Assembly (NCBI RefSeq): GCF_024721175.1
Contig: NZ_CP099402.1
Span: forward strand, 620,001 to 684,000
Direction: 5' to 3'
DNA from: Rhizobium sp. Pop5
GTDB lineage: Bacteria; Pseudomonadota; Alphaproteobacteria; Rhizobiales; Rhizobiaceae
DNA: 64,000 nt
This document shows positions 61,873 through 64,000 of this stretch, one piece after another; position 1 is the stretch's first letter, and every line of letters starts with the position of its first letter. Under the pieces are notes generated by a model, which was not told where the DNA came from, did not search any database, and saw only the letters and a program-made list of their open reading frames with translations. The translations under genes were made by a program, and so were the position numbers.

Positions 61873-62622
61873 GTGAAAGTTCTCGTCACAGTAAAGCGCG
61901 TCGTCGACTACAACGTGAAGATCCGCGTGAAGTCTGATGGCACAGGCGTCGAGCTCGCGAACGTCAAGATGTCGATGAACCCGTTCGACGAGATCTCGGT
62001 GGAAGAGGCGCTGCGGCTGAAGGAAGCCGGCAAGGCCGAGGAAGTGGTGGTCGTCTCGATCGGCCCGGCCAAGGCCGAGGAGACGCTGAGGACCGCACTT
62101 GCCATGGGTGCCGACCGGGCGGTGCTGGTCGAGACCGACGATCAAGTCGAGCCGCTGGCCGTCGCCAAGATCCTCAAGGGTGTGGCCGATGCCGAGCAGC
62201 CGGGCCTGATCATCGTCGGCAAGCAGGCGATCGACGACGATTCGAACCAGACCGGCCAGATGCTGGCGGCATTGCTCGGTTCGGCGCAGGCGACCTTCGC
62301 CTCGAAGATCGAGATCGGTGAGGGAAGCGCCAAGGTCACCCGCGAGGTCGACGGCGGCCTGCAGACGATCGAGATCAAGCTGCCGGCGGTGGTGACCACC
62401 GATCTCAGGCTCAATGAGCCGCGTTATGCCTCGCTGCCGAACATCATGAAGGCGAAGAAGAAGCCGCTCGACAAGAAGTCGCCTGATGATTTCGGCGTCT
62501 CCACCACGCCGCGGCTGAAGGTGCTGAAGACCGAGGAACCCAGCGGCCGCAAGGCCGGCGTCAAGGTCAAGTCGGTCGCCGAACTGGTCGACAGACTGAA
62601 GAACGAAGCCGACGTGCTGTAA
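61873..62622 (+). CDS. etfB: Electron transfer flavoprotein, beta subunit
   Basis: A 249-residue ETF beta subunit starting [22 protein letters not shown], with the family features [56 protein letters not shown] and [17 protein letters not shown] frame 31 codons longer upstream is not supported; GGAG lies nine bases before the GTG and the length is then exactly typical. It binds AMP and, with EtfA, carries electrons from flavin dehydrogenases to the quinone pool. Its composition looks more like core genome than the preceding genes. The partner dehydrogenase could be the FAD oxidoreductase at 58130. Confidence 0.94.
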   Translation: MKVLVTVKRVVDYNVKIRVKSDGTGVELANVKMSMNPFDEISVEEALRLKEAGKAEEVVVVSIGPAKAEETLRTALAMGADRAVLVETDDQVEPLAVAKILKGVADAEQPGLIIVGKQAIDDDSNQTGQMLAALLGSAQATFASKIEIGEGSAKVTREVDGGLQTIEIKLPAVVTTDLRLNEPRYASLPNIMKAKKKPLDKKSPDDFGVSTTPRLKVLKTEEPSGRKAGVKVKSVAELVDRLKNEADVL

Positions 62623-62647
62623 TCGGACTGGAACAGGAGCAATTATC

Positions 62648-63580
62648 ATGACCATTCTTCTTCTGGCCGACCATGACGGCCATCATCTCTCCGACCAGAC
62701 CGCCAAGGCGCTGACGGCGGCCTCCCAGATCGGCGGCGACGTGCATGTGCTGGTCGCCGGCAAGGCCGCCAAGGCGGCGGCCGATCAGGCGGCAAAACTC
62801 TCCGGCGTCTCCAAGGTGCTGCTCGCCGAAAGCGACGCGCTTGCCAACAATCTCGCCGAGCCGCTCGCCGATCTGATCGTCTCGCTCGCCGGCTCCTATG
62901 ATACGATCGTCTCTGCCGCCACCTCGGTCGGCAAGACCGTGCTGCCGCGGGTCGCCGCCCTGCTCGACGTCGCCCAGGTCTCCGAGATCATCGAAGTCAT
63001 CTCCCCCGACACTTTTAAACGGCCGATCTATGCCGGCAACGCCATCCAGACCGTGCAGGTGACCGATGCCAAGAAGGTCATCACCGTGCGCACCGCATCC
63101 TTTTCCCCCGCCTCCCAAGGCGTATCTGCTGCCGTTGAGGAGATCTCAACGGCAGCCTTTTCTTCTGATCTTTCGGCGTTTGTCTCCAACGCGCTGTCGT
63201 CGTCGGACCGTCCGGAACTGACCTCGGCGAAGATCATCATCTCCGGCGGCCGGGCGCTCGGCTCTGCCGAGAAGTTCAGGGAAGTCATCCTGCCGGTCGC
63301 CGACAAGCTCGGTGCTGCCGTCGGCGCAAGCCGTGCGGCCGTCGATGCTGGTTACGCCCCGAATGACTGGCAGGTCGGTCAGACTGGCAAGGTGGTCGCC
63401 CCCGATCTCTACATCGCCGCCGGCATCTCAGGCGCCATCCAGCATCTGGCCGGCATGAAGGATTCGAAAGTGATCGTCGCGATCAACAAGGACGAGGAGG
63501 CGCCGATCTTCCAGGTCGCCGACTACGGCCTCGTCGCCGATCTCTTCGACGCCCTGCCGGAACTCGAGCGTGCGCTTTAG
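62648..63580 (+). CDS. etfA: Electron transfer flavoprotein, alpha subunit
   Basis: A 310-residue ETF alpha subunit. N-terminal domain [26 protein letters not shown] domain [55 protein letters not shown] and [20 protein letters not shown]. All signature segments are intact. It begins 25 bases after etfB with AACAGGAGC as ribosome site. It forms the ETF heterodimer. Confidence 0.94.
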   Translation: MTILLLADHDGHHLSDQTAKALTAASQIGGDVHVLVAGKAAKAAADQAAKLSGVSKVLLAESDALANNLAEPLADLIVSLAGSYDTIVSAATSVGKTVLPRVAALLDVAQVSEIIEVISPDTFKRPIYAGNAIQTVQVTDAKKVITVRTASFSPASQGVSAAVEEISTAAFSSDLSAFVSNALSSSDRPELTSAKIIISGGRALGSAEKFREVILPVADKLGAAVGASRAAVDAGYAPNDWQVGQTGKVVAPDLYIAAGISGAIQHLAGMKDSKVIVAINKDEEAPIFQVADYGLVADLFDALPELERAL

Positions 63581-63633
63581 GTACCTGCGGATGTCCATCC
63601 AACGGACCAAGATCTGCATGAATGGAGTGAAGA

Positions 63634-64000
63634 ATGCGTGAGGACGTGACTTTCTGGTCAGAGGGAGACAGACTACAGGGCTGGTTCTACAGGCCAACGA
63701 AAGACGCCTCTTCCTTTCCGACGGTCATCTTAAGTCACGGGTTTTCGGCCGTGAAAGAGCAATATCTCGACAGATACGCCGAGGTATTTGCCGCACACGG
63801 GTTGGGAGCCCTGGTTTATGATCACGGATGCTTCGGCGAGAGCGAAGGTGAACCGCGATACGAAGTTGATCCGGAACGACAGCGGCGGGGCTATCGCGAC
63901 GCCATAACCTTTGTCCAAACTCTGGACGGCCCAGACCCAGAGCGTGTCGGCCTATGGGGTACGAGCTACAGCGGCGGACATGTCCTGGTGGTCGCGGCTC
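63634..64000 (+). CDS. Alpha/beta hydrolase (partial, cut by window end)
   Basis: The first 122 codons of an alpha/beta-hydrolase. MREDVTFWSEGDRLQGWFYRP, the oxyanion strand VILSHGFSAVKEQYLDRYAEVFAAHG, YDHGCFGESEGEPRYE, and the nucleophile elbow GLWGTSYSGGHVLVVAA with Ser in TSYSGG. It resembles the dienelactone-hydrolase/peptidase S15-type group that cleaves esters or amides of small acids. GGAG precedes the ATG by about seven bases. It lies 53 bases after etfA on the same strand and may belong to the same unit. Confidence 0.85.
   Translation, partial: MREDVTFWSEGDRLQGWFYRPTKDASSFPTVILSHGFSAVKEQYLDRYAEVFAAHGLGALVYDHGCFGESEGEPRYEVDPERQRRGYRDAITFVQTLDGPDPERVGLWGTSYSGGHVLVVAA

Noticed and set aside
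61153..62655. A 500-codon minus-strand frame opposite the third SDR and etfB
   Set aside because: Antisense artefact of GC-rich third codon positions; both plus-strand genes are unmistakable.
1..64000. tRNA, rRNA, CRISPR arrays, prophage or plasmid replication genes
   Set aside because: None were recognised: no repeat-spacer pattern, no cloverleaf-like sequence, no RepABC-like or phage structural proteins.

Overview
The window looks like an accessory, catabolism-rich replicon (plasmid or chromid type) of a Rhizobium-like alphaproteobacterium. The grounds are GC-rich coding sequence, ABC importers and regulators of rhizobial style, two copies of a RIME-like palindromic rhizobial repeat (25796-25909, 36579-36628), and scattered dead insertion sequences. 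No rRNA, tRNA, CRISPR array or replication gene was seen. Layout: (1) 1-239 is the end of a MarR/HpaR-type regulator gene cut by the window edge. (2) 677-9338 is a LacI-controlled carbohydrate locus: divergent lacI-type gene, three operator-like repeats, a CUT1 ABC importer, a GH91 enzyme without a signal peptide, and a GH32 fructosidase. The best reading is uptake of difructose anhydride or fructo-oligosaccharide followed by cytoplasmic cleavage to fructose. (3) 9336-10547 is IS3-family debris that abuts the GH32 stop codon. (4) 10877-22657 encodes a biotin carrier and biotin carboxylase, a second carrier-like protein lacking the biotin site, the PxpB/PxpC/PxpA 5-oxoprolinase set, an aminotransferase, a LysR regulator, an SDR, a polar amino acid ABC importer and an RraA-type aldolase. 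It is probably a pathway for a cyclic amide or related amino-acid derivative. (5) 23269-24338 is a DUF433/DUF5615 toxin-antitoxin pair whose toxin gene carries a premature TAG.

(6) 24777-37419 is a sugar-acid locus: PdxA-family dehydrogenase, iron alcohol dehydrogenase, BNR/sialidase-fold protein, DHDPS-family lyase, a complete Opp/Dpp-type importer, a DUF1537 four-carbon-acid kinase and a GntR/FCD regulator. (7) 37540-38948 holds IS110 and IS630 remnants around a small secreted protein gene. It is followed by a chemoreceptor, a NRAMP-family transporter with altered metal motifs and a VapBC pair (39205-44339).

(8) 44481-63580 is the most interesting region: about 19 kb of catabolic genes with a TetR regulator. 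It encodes a CoA-transferase (two subunits), two saccharopine-dehydrogenase-like proteins, a BKACE (DUF849) enzyme, an acyl-CoA ligase, a cupin, an NCS1 permease with a tiny membrane partner, an aldehyde dehydrogenase, an APH/choline-kinase-like protein, a FAD oxidoreductase, SurE, three SDRs and ETF beta/alpha. Four near-identical 20-bp palindromes lie at the promoters of three transcription units, so one TetR regulon is predicted. The substrate cannot be named from sequence; a nitrogen-containing compound degraded through an aldehyde, an acyl-CoA and a beta-keto acid fits the gene set. The window ends inside an alpha/beta-hydrolase gene.
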